DNA of 64,000 nucleotides from Novosphingobium guangzhouense (GCF_002896965.1 NZ_LYMM01000002.1:248001-312000), one strand, 5' to 3'. Positions 35,922 through 45,966 are shown, counted from the stretch's first letter. Numbers and translations: made by a program. The notes: a model not told the origin generated them from the sequence alone.

Positions 35922-36086
35922 GTTGCCTGCCTTGCAGGAACACTTCCGGCCGAAATTTCGCAGCTGCTTGCGATTGCCTTTCATGTGCAGCGCTTTAGGG
36001 TCGTGCCGGACCACGTGGGACGGGGGAACGTCAATGCGTGCGGCTGCGTTTCGCAGCCATCCAGCCTGAAACACCGGAGATACGAT

Positions 36087-36656
36087 ATGAAGCTATCCTC
36101 CCGCATCCTTGCCGGCTCGGCAGTCCTGCTTTCGCTTGCCGGCTCGGCCAGCGCCGCCGACGAGCATACCGGACATTCCGCCACCACCGCAGCGGCCGCG
36201 CCGATGATCCACGCCGATCTGATCGGACTGGACGGCAAGTCCGTTGGCATGGTCATGTTGCAGGAAACTCCGGCAGGCGTCCTCGTCAGCGCTGAGGCAA
36301 AGGGTATCCCGGCGGGTGAGCACGGTTTCCACTTCCACCAGAAGGGAGTGTGTGACACCGCGACCAAGTTCGACAGTTCCGGCGGCCACTTCACCGGCGG
36401 CGATCACCAGCATGGCTACATGGTCGCCACCGGCCCGCACGGGGGTGACATGCCGAATCAGAACGTCGGCGCCGATGGCCTTCTCAAGACGCAGGTGCTC
36501 AATTCGGGCGTGACCCTTTCGCCGGGGCCAAAATCCTTGCTGGATGCCGACGGTTCGGCGCTGGTGATTCACGCAGGCGTTGACGATTACACCAGCCAGC
36601 CTTCGGGCAATGCGGGCGGGCGTATCGCCTGCGCGGTGATTGCCGCGGCAAAGTAA
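36087..36656 (+). CDS. sodC: Cu/Zn superoxide dismutase, periplasmic
   Basis: 189 residues from ATG 36087 (GGAGA upstream). Signal peptide to about residue 23, then a short His-containing segment. Ligand residues: His82 and His84 in FHFH, bridging His101, His109 and His118 in the loop, Asp121 in GGDMPN, His162, and active-site Arg179; Cys89 and Cys182 form the conserved disulfide. Detoxifies periplasmic superoxide. A second terminator-like palindrome follows. Confidence 0.93.
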   Translation: MKLSSRILAGSAVLLSLAGSASAADEHTGHSATTAAAAPMIHADLIGLDGKSVGMVMLQETPAGVLVSAEAKGIPAGEHGFHFHQKGVCDTATKFDSSGGHFTGGDHQHGYMVATGPHGGDMPNQNVGADGLLKTQVLNSGVTLSPGPKSLLDADGSALVIHAGVDDYTSQPSGNAGGRIACAVIAAAK

Positions 36657-36666
36657 ACGGTCGGAG

Positions 36667-36692
36667 CGGCCCTGGGATCAGCCCCAGGGCCG
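36667..36692. terminator. Bidirectional palindrome between sodC and the oxygenase gene
   Basis: Perfect 10-bp stem (CGGCCCTGGG with complement 36683-36692), 6-base loop. It starts 11 bases after sodC and extends into the last codons of the convergent gene. No strong U-run on either side. Confidence 0.5.
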
Positions 36693-37310
36693 TTCACGAT
36701 ACCATTGCGTGATCACGTACTTGCGACCCTTGCGCACCTTCATGGCGTGATGGAGCGTTGCCGGGTTGGGCCGGCCGTCTGAGCGGCGGTTGTTCCAGCC
36801 GATCAGCTTGCCGGTTTCGGGCTGGATCACCTTGTCTATGACCTTGAAGCGGGTGGCACCGCCAGCCTCCACGTTGTTCAGGTAAATCATGAAGGTCCAG
36901 GTCCGCTGGCCGGGCACCTTGCAGTATTTGTCGTAATCCGCAGCGTTCGGCTCAAAATAGTCGGTGTGGGCCTTGAACTCCTGGCCTACTTCGTAACGTT
37001 GTCCCTGAAGCGGTTCGGCGTGGGCAAGGTCGATGCCGGACAGGGTGGACAAGCCCTGGGCCAGTTCCGCGACGATTGGGTAATCGCGTGACAGGTCACA
37101 GGTAGAACTCGTGCGGAAGGCATCATCGCCGTTATAATCTGCAATCGTGGAGGGGCGGTTGTTCGTCTCGATCAGGTCGATCAGCTGCGCGCAGCGATCC
37201 GCGCTTAGAAAATCGCGTAGAATGAACAGGTCGAGCCTCGATGACGGAAAGCGTTGTACGCCGGGGTGCGATAGCAGTCGTGCAGTCGATGATTCGTCGG
37301 GGCCGTCCAT
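36678..37310 (-). CDS. 2-oxoglutarate/Fe(II) oxygenase, prolyl-4-hydroxylase-like
   Basis: 210 residues. The iron ligands are His115 and Asp117 in AHTDYFEP and distal His187; Lys197 binds 2-oxoglutarate (P4Hc family). The C-terminal RKGRKYVITQWYRERPW matches the family closely. No signal peptide. Bacterial members hydroxylate proline in proteins such as EF-Tu or peptides; the substrate here is not known. Confidence 0.9.
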   Translation of the reverse strand: MDGPDESSTARLLSHPGVQRFPSSRLDLFILRDFLSADRCAQLIDLIETNNRPSTIADYNGDDAFRTSSTCDLSRDYPIVAELAQGLSTLSGIDLAHAEPLQGQRYEVGQEFKAHTDYFEPNAADYDKYCKVPGQRTWTFMIYLNNVEAGGATRFKVIDKVIQPETGKLIGWNNRRSDGRPNPATLHHAMKVRKGRKYVITQWYRERPWG

Positions 37311-37488
37311 GGGCAGACCTTAGCCACGCGCGGTGCGCAGGAAAATCGAGCGCAGGGCATCCTGCAGCTAAATTTCATCAAGCGTCATTTTTGCTTTGCA
37401 AGAATCTGCCGGCTGTGCAAAAGGCGCGCTCCGCACAGGACGCAACAGCGTTCGATGCAGGATGCAGCGGCCGCAAGGCCTGCTTGTG

Positions 37489-37565
37489 GCGATCGTAGCT
37501 CAGTTGGTTAGAGCGCCGGTTTGTGGTACCGGAGGTCGTGGGTTCGAACCCCATCGATCGCCCCA
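37489..37565 (+). tRNA. tRNA-His (GTG)
   Basis: Complete cloverleaf: acceptor GCGATCG pairs with CGATCGC; D-arm GCTC/GAGC; anticodon stem CCGGT/ACCGG with loop TTGTGGT giving anticodon GTG; T-arm with TTCGAAC; discriminator C and encoded CCA. A G at 37488 supplies the G-1 typical of tRNA-His. Confidence 0.97.
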
Positions 37566-37699
37566 TTTCCTCTCTTATATCACAGCATGATGCCTTTCAT
37601 GGCATTATGAAGGCAATGCGCGATTGGCGCATGAAAAGCGCTGTGCTTTGATCTGAGTCACTTGCTCCTTTCAACACGCACTATAGAAGCGCGCCTGTC

Positions 37700-38446
37700 A
37701 TGCACGGCTTTGCCAACCCCGCCCGTTTTCTGCGCATCGCCCGCTGGCTGATGCCCCTGTGCATGGGCACGGGACTTGTCGTGGCCCTTCTTGCGCTGGG
37801 ATGGGGCCTGTTCGTGGCCCCGGCAGAGCGGTTGCAAGGTGAAACCGTTCGCATTGTCTATCTCCATGTGCCTGCGGCCTGGCTGGGCATGGCCGGCTGG
37901 ATGGGGATCGCCGGCGCAAGCTTCACTGAAATAGTATGGCGCCACCCGCTTGCGGGGATCGCGGCCAAGGCCTGTGCTGTGCCGGGCGCGGTGTTTACCG
38001 GCGTGTGTCTGCTGACCGGTTCGCTCTGGGGGCGCCCCGCCTGGGGAACCTGGTGGGTTTGGGACGGCCGGCTCACGTCGATGCTGGTGCTCTTGTTCCT
38101 CTACTTTGGCTGGATGGCGCTTTCGCAGGCGAGCGAGGCTTCGGACGGTGGGCAGAGCGCAGGCCGAGTCGGCGCGCCTGCCATCTTCGGACTTGTTGGG
38201 GCGGTAAATGTGCCAATCATCCATTATTCGGTGATCTGGTGGAACAGCCAGCACCAGCCGCCAAGCATCACCATGGGCAAGTCGGCGATGTCGGGCGATT
38301 TTCTCATGCCGCTGCTGGCTGCGATGCTGGGCTTCACGCTTATCTTTGCAGGCGTGGTGCTGGCCCGCATGCGCGCGATCCTGGCAGGACAGCAGGCCGA
38401 AGCGCGGTTGCGCCGCAAGGCGCGCGCCGAAGTGGAGGCGTTCTGA
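37700..38446 (+). CDS. ccmC: Heme exporter protein CcmC
   Basis: 248 residues, six membrane helices. The heme-handling WGTWWVWD (Trp-rich motif) and flanking His residues (YLHVPAAW and later NVPIIHYSVIWW) identify CcmC. Moves heme to CcmE on the periplasmic side. First gene of a seven-gene operon with coupled starts. Confidence 0.95.
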   Translation: MHGFANPARFLRIARWLMPLCMGTGLVVALLALGWGLFVAPAERLQGETVRIVYLHVPAAWLGMAGWMGIAGASFTEIVWRHPLAGIAAKACAVPGAVFTGVCLLTGSLWGRPAWGTWWVWDGRLTSMLVLLFLYFGWMALSQASEASDGGQSAGRVGAPAIFGLVGAVNVPIIHYSVIWWNSQHQPPSITMGKSAMSGDFLMPLLAAMLGFTLIFAGVVLARMRAILAGQQAEARLRRKARAEVEAF

Positions 38447-38610
38447 TGCGTGAGGCAATGGACCCGTGGATTTTCGTGATCGCATCCTACGTGATCGGCA
38501 TTGGGGCGACGCTTGCGATGGTCGCATGGTCTTTGCTAGCCATGCGCCGGGCGGAAAAGCGTCGTGATTCGGCCAGAAGCGCAGGGCGTGGTGCGGGAGC
38601 GAATTCCTGA
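38446..38610 (+). CDS. ccmD: CcmD, small heme-export membrane protein
   Basis: 54 residues, start overlapping the ccmC stop (TGATG). A single membrane helix (about 8-32) with a conserved Tyr (SYVIG) and a basic C-terminal tail (RRAEKRRD). Family role: release of holo-CcmE from CcmC. Easily missed because of its size. Confidence 0.9.
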   Translation: MREAMDPWIFVIASYVIGIGATLAMVAWSLLAMRRAEKRRDSARSAGRGAGANS

Positions 38611-39080
38611 TGGCCACCGCAGCCCGAACTCCGCTGAAGGCCAAGCACCAGCGCCTTGTCCTGCTGATCGGAGCGCTTGTCGTGCTGATTGGCGCCGCGT
38701 TGCTTGCGGCTTGGGCGCTGCGCAATCAAGCAAGCTACTTCTACGTGCCGAGCGAGATCGTCGCCACCCCGCCCGAACCGACCCGCGCCGTGCGCCTTGG
38801 TGGCATGGTGGAGAACGGCTCGCTCAGGACGGCGGCCGACGGCGTCACCGTCAATTTCGTGGTTGGCGATGGCAAGGCAAGAGTGCCGGTGACTTTCAAG
38901 GGCATCGTCCCGTCGCTGTTCGTGGAGGGCTCGGGCGTAGTGGCAGAAGGCAGGATGCAGGCTGATGGCACCTTCGTCGCCGATAACCTCCTGGCCAAGC
39001 ACGACGAGAACTACGTGCCACGCGAAATGCAGAACATGACCAGAGAGCAGGCCGAAAAGGTCATCAAAGAAACCAAATGA
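38610..39080 (+). CDS. ccmE: Heme chaperone CcmE
   Basis: 156 residues, one N-terminal anchor (about 16-37) and a beta-barrel. Heme-binding His131 and Tyr135 are in LAKHDENYVP. Receives heme from CcmC and hands it to CcmF/H. Confidence 0.96.
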   Translation: MATAARTPLKAKHQRLVLLIGALVVLIGAALLAAWALRNQASYFYVPSEIVATPPEPTRAVRLGGMVENGSLRTAADGVTVNFVVGDGKARVPVTFKGIVPSLFVEGSGVVAEGRMQADGTFVADNLLAKHDENYVPREMQNMTREQAEKVIKETK

Positions 39081-41044
39081 TCGCTGAACTGGGTCTTGCC
39101 GCCTTATGGCTGGCTGCGGCGCTGGCCGGTCTGCAACTTGTTGCCGGAAGCCTTGGTCTGTCCACCCGCGGAGCAGTGCTGGGAGAGGCGGTTCGGCCTG
39201 TCGCGGTTGTGCAGGGGGGGCTGGCGCTGCTGGCCTTCGCCTGCCTTATTTACGTGTTCGCGGTTACCGACCTTTCGGTGAAGCTGGTCGCGCTCAATTC
39301 GCATTCGATGAAGCCGCTGGTCTTCAAGATTGCCGGAGCCTGGGGCAACCACGAAGGTTCGATGCTGCTGTGGGTCACCGTGATGGGGCTGGGCGGAGCC
39401 TTCGTGGCTCTTGTCGAGAAACGGCTGCCGGAACGCACCATGCTGGCCACGCTGGCTGGTCAGGCGTTCGTAAGCCTTGGGTTCTATGCATTCCTGCTTG
39501 TCGCTTCGAACCCGTTCGAGCGGCTTTCTCCCGTACCGGTGGAGGGCAACGGGCTTAACCCGCTGCTGCAGGACCTTGGCCTCGCGTTCCATCCGCCTAC
39601 GCTTTATCTCGGTTATGTCGGGCTCTCGATCGCGTTCAGTTTCGCGATCGGCGCGCTGGTGACGCGCGAGGTCGGCCCGGCCTTTGCCAAGGCCATGCGC
39701 CCCTGGGTGCTGGGCGCGTGGATCTTCCTGACTATGGGGATCACCGCAGGCTCGTACTGGGCCTATTACGAACTGGGCTGGGGCGGCTGGTGGTTCTGGG
39801 ACCCGGTGGAGAATGCCTCGCTCATGCCCTGGCTGGCGGCGACCGCGCTGCTTCATTCATGCGGCGTTCTGGCGGCGCGCAACGCGCTGCGTGCATGGAC
39901 GATCATGCTGGGCGTGGTTGCGTTCTCCATGTCGATGATCGGCACGTTCCTGGTGCGATCCGGCATCCTGACGAGCGTGCATGCCTTTGCCGTCGATCCG
40001 CAGCGGGGCACGTTCATTCTGGCCTTGCTGGCGATCTACATCGGCGGCGCGCTGGTGTTGTTCGGCCTGCGTGCCGCGACCGTGACTGAGGGTGAGCGCT
40101 TTGCATTCGTCAGCCGCGAAGGCGCGCTGGTGGTGAACAATGTGATGCTCTCGGCAATCCTTGGCATCGTCCTATTCGGTACGCTTTATCCGCTGTTCGC
40201 CGAGGCGATGGGAGCCAAAGTCTCGGTTGGGCCGCCGTACTTCAACCCGATGAGCGCGCTCTTTGCTGTGCCGATGCTGGTGGTGCTGATGGTCGGCCCG
40301 CTGCTGCGCTGGCGTCGGGACAAGTTTGCCCGGGTTGGGCGTAGTTTGGTGATTCCGGCGATGCTGGTCGCTACCGCTGGAATTGCCCTGCTGGTGGCGG
40401 GTGGTATCGCGTTGCTGCCATGGCTGGGCCTTGCGCTGTCGGCTGGGCTGGGCTGGGCAAGCATCCTGCCGCTCAAGGCGCGCAATCTGCGCCGCACGCC
40501 TCTGCCGATCTGGGGCATGGTGGTGGCGCACTTCGGGATCGCCGTTTCCCTATTCGGCATGAGCAGCGAAAGCGCGTTCTCTATTGAAAAGCTGGTTGCC
40601 GTGCGCGCGGGAGAAGTCACCCAGGTTGGGCCGTGGGGTGTCAAGCTTGATACGGTTGAACCGGTGGCCGGGCCAAACTGGACGGCGATGGAAGCACGCC
40701 TGTTGGTGCGTTACGGTGTTGACAGAAAGGTCACGCGGATGCTTCCGCAATCGCGCAGCTTCTGGGCGCCGCCGCAGCAGACCAGTGAATCGGCGCTGCT
40801 GACGCGCTGGAACGGCCAGCTTTACGCTGTGCTCGGCGGGGAAGCGCCCAAGGTCGCTGGTGAGAAGCAGGCCCGCTGGCAGCTTCGCCTGTGGTGGAAG
40901 CCTTTCGCGCCGCTGATATGGATCGGGGGCCTGTTGATCGCGCTGGGCGGCCTGCTTGCGCTGATTGGCCGGGTGGCGGCAGATGTGCGGCGGATCGTTG
41001 CCAAGGACAAGATCGCCTATCGTCGCGAGAAGCAGGGACGATGA
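39077..41044 (+). CDS. ccmF: Cytochrome c heme lyase subunit CcmF
   Basis: 655 residues, about 15 membrane helices. WGGWWFWDPVENAS is the heme-presenting motif; conserved His residues in LNSHSMKPL, GNHEGSMLL and FHPPTLYLGY are present. Transfers heme from CcmE to apocytochrome. Overlaps ccmE and ccmG by 4 bases. Confidence 0.96.
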   Translation: MIAELGLAALWLAAALAGLQLVAGSLGLSTRGAVLGEAVRPVAVVQGGLALLAFACLIYVFAVTDLSVKLVALNSHSMKPLVFKIAGAWGNHEGSMLLWVTVMGLGGAFVALVEKRLPERTMLATLAGQAFVSLGFYAFLLVASNPFERLSPVPVEGNGLNPLLQDLGLAFHPPTLYLGYVGLSIAFSFAIGALVTREVGPAFAKAMRPWVLGAWIFLTMGITAGSYWAYYELGWGGWWFWDPVENASLMPWLAATALLHSCGVLAARNALRAWTIMLGVVAFSMSMIGTFLVRSGILTSVHAFAVDPQRGTFILALLAIYIGGALVLFGLRAATVTEGERFAFVSREGALVVNNVMLSAILGIVLFGTLYPLFAEAMGAKVSVGPPYFNPMSALFAVPMLVVLMVGPLLRWRRDKFARVGRSLVIPAMLVATAGIALLVAGGIALLPWLGLALSAGLGWASILPLKARNLRRTPLPIWGMVVAHFGIAVSLFGMSSESAFSIEKLVAVRAGEVTQVGPWGVKLDTVEPVAGPNWTAMEARLLVRYGVDRKVTRMLPQSRSFWAPPQQTSESALLTRWNGQLYAVLGGEAPKVAGEKQARWQLRLWWKPFAPLIWIGGLLIALGGLLALIGRVAADVRRIVAKDKIAYRREKQGR

Positions 41045-41604
41045 GCGAGCATACTCCCAAGAGCGCCCCGCTTGCCGGGCGCTGGGCGATCTGGCTGCCG
41101 CTGGCGCTGTTCCTCGGTTTCGTGGCGTTGGTCATCGTCGGGCTCTATCGCCCGGCGGACCGCAATGTCGCCTCCGCGCTGGTCGGCAAGCCGATGCCGC
41201 AGTTCGATCTGCCCGCCGCCTTGCCCGGGCGTCCAGGGCTGGACAGCCGTGTGCTTGCCAATGGCAAACCGCACCTTGTCAACATTTTCGCCAGCTGGTG
41301 CATCCCCTGCCGGGTCGAGGCTCCGCAACTAGGGGCGCTGGCCAAGGCGGGCGTACCGATCGAAGGCATTTCGGTGCGTGATACGACCGAGAACCTGCAA
41401 GGCTTCCTTCAGCAAAATGGCGATCCGTTCCAGCGCATCGGCGCGGACGACGACGGCAAGGTGCAACTGGCGCTGGGCTCTTCCGGTGTTCCGGAAACTT
41501 ATGTGGTCGATGGCAAGGGGAGGATCGTTTACCAGCACATCGGCGAAATCCGCCCGGAACACCTTGGCCTGCTGCTTGAGAAGCTGAAGGAGGCAGGACA
41601 GTGA
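41041..41604 (+). CDS. ccmG: Thiol-disulfide reductase CcmG/DsbE
   Basis: 187 residues, N-terminal anchor (about 15-36), thioredoxin fold with WCIPC (Cys87, Cys90), and the conserved GVPETYVVD cis-Pro loop. Keeps the apocytochrome CxxCH cysteines reduced. ATGA-overlap with both neighbours. Confidence 0.95.
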   Translation: MSEHTPKSAPLAGRWAIWLPLALFLGFVALVIVGLYRPADRNVASALVGKPMPQFDLPAALPGRPGLDSRVLANGKPHLVNIFASWCIPCRVEAPQLGALAKAGVPIEGISVRDTTENLQGFLQQNGDPFQRIGADDDGKVQLALGSSGVPETYVVDGKGRIVYQHIGEIRPEHLGLLLEKLKEAGQ

Positions 41605-42014
41605 AGCGGCTCATCGCTTTGATCGCGTTCGCTCTTGCTGCGCCGGTATTCGCGCAGGAAGAGCAGTCCTCCGCGCCTTACGCCTACCGCCAGCTCGACG
41701 ATGCCGCGCAGGAAGCCCGGGCGCAGGATCTCATGGAAACGCTGCGCTGTCTCCAGTGTCAGGGCCAGTCGATCGCCGATTCGGATGCACCGATCGCGGG
41801 CTCCATGCGATCGCTGGTGCGAGAACGGATCAGGGCGGGGGAAACGCCTGAACAAATTCGCGGCTGGCTGATCGAGCGTTATGGCGACTATGTCAGCTAC
41901 AAGCCGCAGTTGACCGGCCTGACATGGCCGCTGTTCGCGGTGCCTTTGGCGTTTGTGCTGATCGCCTTCTTCCTGTTGCGCCGCCGCTTTACAACGAAGG
42001 GGAATGGGCAGTGA
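41601..42014 (+). CDS. ccmH: Cytochrome c maturation protein CcmH
   Basis: 137 residues. Signal peptide, the redox motif RCLQCQ (Cys50 and Cys53) and a C-terminal membrane helix, as in the short CcmH/CycL form. Presents reduced apocytochrome to CcmF. Confidence 0.94.
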   Translation: MKRLIALIAFALAAPVFAQEEQSSAPYAYRQLDDAAQEARAQDLMETLRCLQCQGQSIADSDAPIAGSMRSLVRERIRAGETPEQIRGWLIERYGDYVSYKPQLTGLTWPLFAVPLAFVLIAFFLLRRRFTTKGNGQ

Positions 42015-42676
42015 CCTGGGTTCTCGTCATTGGCCTTGCGGTTGCGGTATTGGCAGTGCTGCTCTTCGTGCTGAAGGTGCCGCGGGGCGCGCGCGAGGCT
42101 GTCGCCTCGGCGTTGCTGCTGGGCATTGCCGGCTATGTCACGCAGGGCTCGCCGGGCCTTGTCGGAGCGCCGAAGGATGCGGTGGAATCCGTTTCGGCGG
42201 ACCCGGCCGCGCTGGTGGAGGGGCGCGCCAAGGTTACCAACAGTGGAATTCCCACTAATAACCGCTGGGTTATCATCGCGGACGGCCTTGCCCGCAACGG
42301 TCAGTATGCCGATGCGGCCGAAGTCCTGCGCGGTGCTATCGAGGATGACCCGAAGAATGCAGACGCCTGGCTGGCGCTGGCCAATTCGCTGGTTGCCCAT
42401 GCCGACAACATGCTGACACCGCCCGCGCTTTACGCTTTTGATCGTGCGATCGACGCAGAGCCGGGTGCGCCGGGCGCAAGATTCTTCCTGGGCCTTGCCT
42501 ACGCGCGTGAAGGCAAGCTGGCCGAAGCGCGTGCGCTGTGGATCGAAGTTGTGAAGAACGCACCCGAGGATGCGCCCTGGCGGCTTCCGCTGGCGCAGCA
42601 GCTCATGCGTCTCGATGCAGCGATCGCTGCGCAGAAGGGCGCAACCCAAGGCGAATCGCCACTCGTTCAGGACTGA
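42011..42676 (+). CDS. ccmI: CcmI-like TPR protein
   Basis: 221 residues from a GTG at 42011 that overlaps the ccmH stop. One N-terminal helix (about 4-22), then TPR-type repeats (about 85-190: GQYADAAEVLRGAI, ADAWLALANSL, ARFFLGLAYAREGKL). Matches the C-terminal periplasmic TPR part of CcmI/CycH, the apocytochrome chaperone; shorter than the classical two-helix CcmI. Confidence 0.85.
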   Translation: MTWVLVIGLAVAVLAVLLFVLKVPRGAREAVASALLLGIAGYVTQGSPGLVGAPKDAVESVSADPAALVEGRAKVTNSGIPTNNRWVIIADGLARNGQYADAAEVLRGAIEDDPKNADAWLALANSLVAHADNMLTPPALYAFDRAIDAEPGAPGARFFLGLAYAREGKLAEARALWIEVVKNAPEDAPWRLPLAQQLMRLDAAIAAQKGATQGESPLVQD

Positions 42677-42814
42677 CTACTGGTTCCCTGAACGGGACAT
42701 GGCCACCGGGCGCTCAGATTGTAAGTATCGTTGCGAGCCCCTATTCATGCTGCTAACGGGCCAAGCCTGCCGCAGTCGCCTCGTGCTTCTGCGAGTCCAT
42801 GACAGGACGCATGA

Positions 42815-44761
42815 ATGAGTGATTCTCCAGCGGACACGACCTATGTGCCTTCCACGGCGGTCGAGTCTCACAGCGCGGGCGGCCATGGCGGCTCGGGCAA
42901 TATCACCAAGCTGGCGCTTGGTGCCGTCGGTGTCGTTTTTGGCGACATCGGCACCAGCCCCCTCTACGCCTTTCGCGAAACTTTCGTCGGTCCTCACCCG
43001 CTGGCGATCGACGAACTGCATGTGCTGGGCGTCGTCAGCCTGATCTTCTGGTCGATGACGCTTGTCGTTTCGGTCCAGTATGTGGGCGTGCTGATGCGGG
43101 CGGACAACAAGGGGCAGGGCGGTAGCCTTGCGCTTGTCGCGCTGATCTCGGGCGCTATCCGCAAGTCCGGTTTTGCGCCGCTGGTGGTGCTGCTGGGGGT
43201 CTTTGCGACCTCGTTGTTCTACGGCGATTCGATGATTACCCCGGCGGTTTCCGTGCTTTCGGCGGTGGAGGGCCTTACTGTTGTCCAGTCCGATCTGGCG
43301 CCTTTCGTGCTGCCGATCGCGCTGATGCTCCTGATTGCGCTGTTTGTGATCCAGAAAAGCGGCACGGCAAGGATCGGTGCGCTGTTCGCGCCGGTGATGG
43401 TCACCTATTTCACGGTGCTTGCCGTGCTGGGCATCTATCATCTGGTGCAGATGCCCGAAGTGCTGGTTGCGCTGAACCCGTGGTACGCGATCCAGTTTTT
43501 CCTCACCGACAAGATCCTCGGCTTTCTTGCGCTCGGCTCTGTCGTGCTGGCGGTGACGGGGGCAGAGGCGCTCTATGCGGACATGGGGCATTTCGGCCGT
43601 GGCCCGCTGCGCCTTTCGTGGTTCGCCTTCGTGATGCCATGCCTGCTGATCAATTATTTCGGGCAGGCCGCGATGATCCTGGGGCTGGACGATGCACAGG
43701 CCGCGGTTGCGATGGAGAACCCGTTCTTCAATCTTGCCCCCGAATCGCTGCGCCTGCCGCTGGTGATCCTTGCGACGTGCGCTACTTTCATCGCCAGTCA
43801 GGCCGTGATTTCCGGTGCCTTCTCGATCACCCATCAGGCGATGCAACTGGGCTTCATTCCGCGCCTTTCCACCCGCCACACGAGTGAGCACGAAGCGGGG
43901 CAGATCTACATTCCCTTCGTCAACTGGGCGTTGATGACCGGTGTGATCGTGCTGGTTCTGGTGTTCCAGAACTCGTCCAACCTCGCTTCGGCTTATGGCA
44001 TCGCGGTAACCGGCGCGATGCTGATCGACACTTGCCTGATGGCGGTGCTCGTGATCGTGCTGTGGAAGTGGAAGCTATGGCTGGCGGTGCCGGTGATCGT
44101 GACCTTCTTTGTGGTGGACGGCGCCTATTTTGCTGCCAACGCCACCAAGATTCCTGACGGCGGCTGGTTCCCGCTGATGATCGGCGGCATCGCCTTCACG
44201 CTGCTGACGACGTGGAACAAAGGCCGCCGCCTCATGCGCGATCGCATGACCGAGGCCGCATTGCCGCTCAACGTCTTCGCCAAGAGCGCGCACGGCAGCG
44301 CCACGCGCGTGCCGGGCACGGCGATCTTCATGGCTTCCAGCAACATGGGCGTGCCTTCCGCGCTGCTGCACAACATCAAGCATAACAAGGTGCTGCATGA
44401 ACGCGTGGTGGTGCTGACCGTCGAAGTGCAGGACGGCCCCTATGTTGAGCCGGAGGACCGCTTCACCGTCGTCGATCTGGGGCAGGGGTTCTATCGTCTG
44501 ACCCTGCGCTACGGGTTCATGGAGGAAACCGATATTCCTGCTGCGCTGGCTCATGCACCGATGTGCGGCGGCCCGTTCGAAATGATGAAGACCAGTTTCT
44601 TCCTCTCGCGCCAGACGCTGGTGCCTTCGGAGAAGCCCGGCATGGCGATCTGGCGCGAAAAGTTGTTCGCGTGGATGATGCGTAACGCAGCCAGCGCAAT
44701 GGAGTTCTTCCGCCTGCCTACCAACCGCGTCGTCGAACTGGGTAGCCAGCTGGAAATCTGA
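42815..44761 (+). CDS. kup: KUP-family potassium uptake transporter
   Basis: 648 residues, 12 membrane helices and a C-terminal soluble domain. [15 protein letters not shown] is the family signature near the N-terminus and YADMGHFGR a second one. The N-terminal 30 residues are polar and not conserved. K+/H+ symport. Start ATG 42815 after AGGA; an ATG 4 bases upstream is out of frame. Confidence 0.96.
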   Translation: MSDSPADTTYVPSTAVESHSAGGHGGSGNITKLALGAVGVVFGDIGTSPLYAFRETFVGPHPLAIDELHVLGVVSLIFWSMTLVVSVQYVGVLMRADNKGQGGSLALVALISGAIRKSGFAPLVVLLGVFATSLFYGDSMITPAVSVLSAVEGLTVVQSDLAPFVLPIALMLLIALFVIQKSGTARIGALFAPVMVTYFTVLAVLGIYHLVQMPEVLVALNPWYAIQFFLTDKILGFLALGSVVLAVTGAEALYADMGHFGRGPLRLSWFAFVMPCLLINYFGQAAMILGLDDAQAAVAMENPFFNLAPESLRLPLVILATCATFIASQAVISGAFSITHQAMQLGFIPRLSTRHTSEHEAGQIYIPFVNWALMTGVIVLVLVFQNSSNLASAYGIAVTGAMLIDTCLMAVLVIVLWKWKLWLAVPVIVTFFVVDGAYFAANATKIPDGGWFPLMIGGIAFTLLTTWNKGRRLMRDRMTEAALPLNVFAKSAHGSATRVPGTAIFMASSNMGVPSALLHNIKHNKVLHERVVVLTVEVQDGPYVEPEDRFTVVDLGQGFYRLTLRYGFMEETDIPAALAHAPMCGGPFEMMKTSFFLSRQTLVPSEKPGMAIWREKLFAWMMRNAASAMEFFRLPTNRVVELGSQLEI

Positions 44762-44770
44762 ACTGGATCG

Positions 44771-44808
44771 GTTTCGGCGCCCGATCGGTTCGGATATGGC
44801 GCCGAAAC
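44771..44808 (+). terminator. Hairpin after kup
   Basis: Perfect 11-bp stem (GTTTCGGCGCC with complement 44798-44808), 16-base loop, 9 bases after the kup stop. The U-run is weak, so termination may be Rho-assisted. Confidence 0.5.
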
Positions 44809-44866
44809 GTCCTTGTAGTGTCTTTGCGGGATGTTAGCCTGATCACCTTGACGCAGGAGATTGGGC

Positions 44867-45964
44867 ATGGTGGCGGCCGCTTTGGCATTTCTGGTTCTGG
44901 CGGCTGCGCCTCCCATACCTCCTGTGCCTGTTGCGGCTGGTGGAGCAGAGCGGGCTCTTGCCGCATGGACGCCGGGCGAAGTGCGGTGCGATGGCGGGGT
45001 GGTGATCGCGGATGCTCAGGTCCGGCGCCCGCTTGGCACTCTTGCCTGGCGCGCGCCGAACGCCCGTCAGGAAATCACGCTGCGCTTTGAAATAGATGCA
45101 AGCGGGCGGCCCATCTCCATCACGCGTGAAGGGACCCGCTTTCCTTCGAACGACGACATTGCGCCTTCCCTTGCCGTCAGCCGCTTCCCTGCGAAGGCGC
45201 AGTCTGCGTGTTCGGTGACATACACGGCGCGGATTGAACCGTTCGCCTCGGCTCCGGTGGCAGACCTTGTATCCTACAGCGTGAGCCCGCTGAGCGGACG
45301 ACTGCCGCAGCAGGGCTGGCAGCGTATTCGCGAAGGGGGCAATTGCGCCGATGCGCCGCGCCAGCAGCCTTTGAACCGTGTATTCCCGGATTTCGCTGCG
45401 CTTCCCGCTACTCCCGGCGTCCGGGAGTGGACGTTGATCGCTTACGATACCAATGCATCAGGCAAGCCGGTGAACGTGCGGGTGCAGACCGGCACGGGCA
45501 ACAAGGCGTTGGATAATGCAGGCGTGGACGCGATGCGCAAATCGCGCTTCACCGGCGGTGCGCGCACGGGCTGTACGTATCCTTACTGGCGTTCGCCCGA
45601 GACAGTGCCGGCCCCGCTGATGCCGGAAAAGTCTGCATTCGGTTCCGCCGAGGGCTGTCCGAGCGCGGGTGAATGGGCGTCTGCCCCGGTGCTGCGCTTC
45701 CCGCAGGCTTACAGCCGCCGTCGGATCGAAGGCTGGGCTGTAGTCAGCTATGATATCGCACCCTGGGGGGCAGTAGGTAATGCAAAGGTGCTTGCCGCGC
45801 AGCCGTCCGACGATTTTGGCAGACAGGCGCTGCAGGTGATCCAGTCCGCCCGGGCTGCGCCATCACAGGAAGGGCGTAGCGGCTGCGTGGAGCGTATTCG
45901 TTTCGCGATGGAGCCCCGGGATACGGCGGGTGAAGCAGATGCGGAGCCGATCACCTTCCAATAA
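44867..45964 (+). CDS. Secreted protein of three TonB-C-like repeats
   Basis: 365 residues from ATG 44867 (AGGAG about 8 bases upstream; a TTG two codons earlier is possible). Signal peptide to about residue 24. Three repeats follow (about 41-124, 160-243, 264-346), each with a strand-rich core of the TonB C-terminal domain type, e.g. WTLIAYDTNASGKPVNVRV and AVVSYDIAPWGAVGNAKV. Each repeat has one Cys before and one near its end: C41/C115, C160/C236 and C264/C340, spaced 74-76 residues, so three disulfides are expected. There is no N-terminal membrane anchor of TonB type or Pro-rich linker, so it is not a normal energy-coupling TonB. Function unknown. Confidence 0.75.
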   Translation: MVAAALAFLVLAAAPPIPPVPVAAGGAERALAAWTPGEVRCDGGVVIADAQVRRPLGTLAWRAPNARQEITLRFEIDASGRPISITREGTRFPSNDDIAPSLAVSRFPAKAQSACSVTYTARIEPFASAPVADLVSYSVSPLSGRLPQQGWQRIREGGNCADAPRQQPLNRVFPDFAALPATPGVREWTLIAYDTNASGKPVNVRVQTGTGNKALDNAGVDAMRKSRFTGGARTGCTYPYWRSPETVPAPLMPEKSAFGSAEGCPSAGEWASAPVLRFPQAYSRRRIEGWAVVSYDIAPWGAVGNAKVLAAQPSDDFGRQALQVIQSARAAPSQEGRSGCVERIRFAMEPRDTAGEADAEPITFQ

Positions 45965-45966
45965 GC

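Noticed and set aside
37489..37565. tRNA-His as the prophage attachment site
   Set aside because: It is about 18 kb from the prophage, with ordinary host genes between, and no duplicate of its 3' end is visible.
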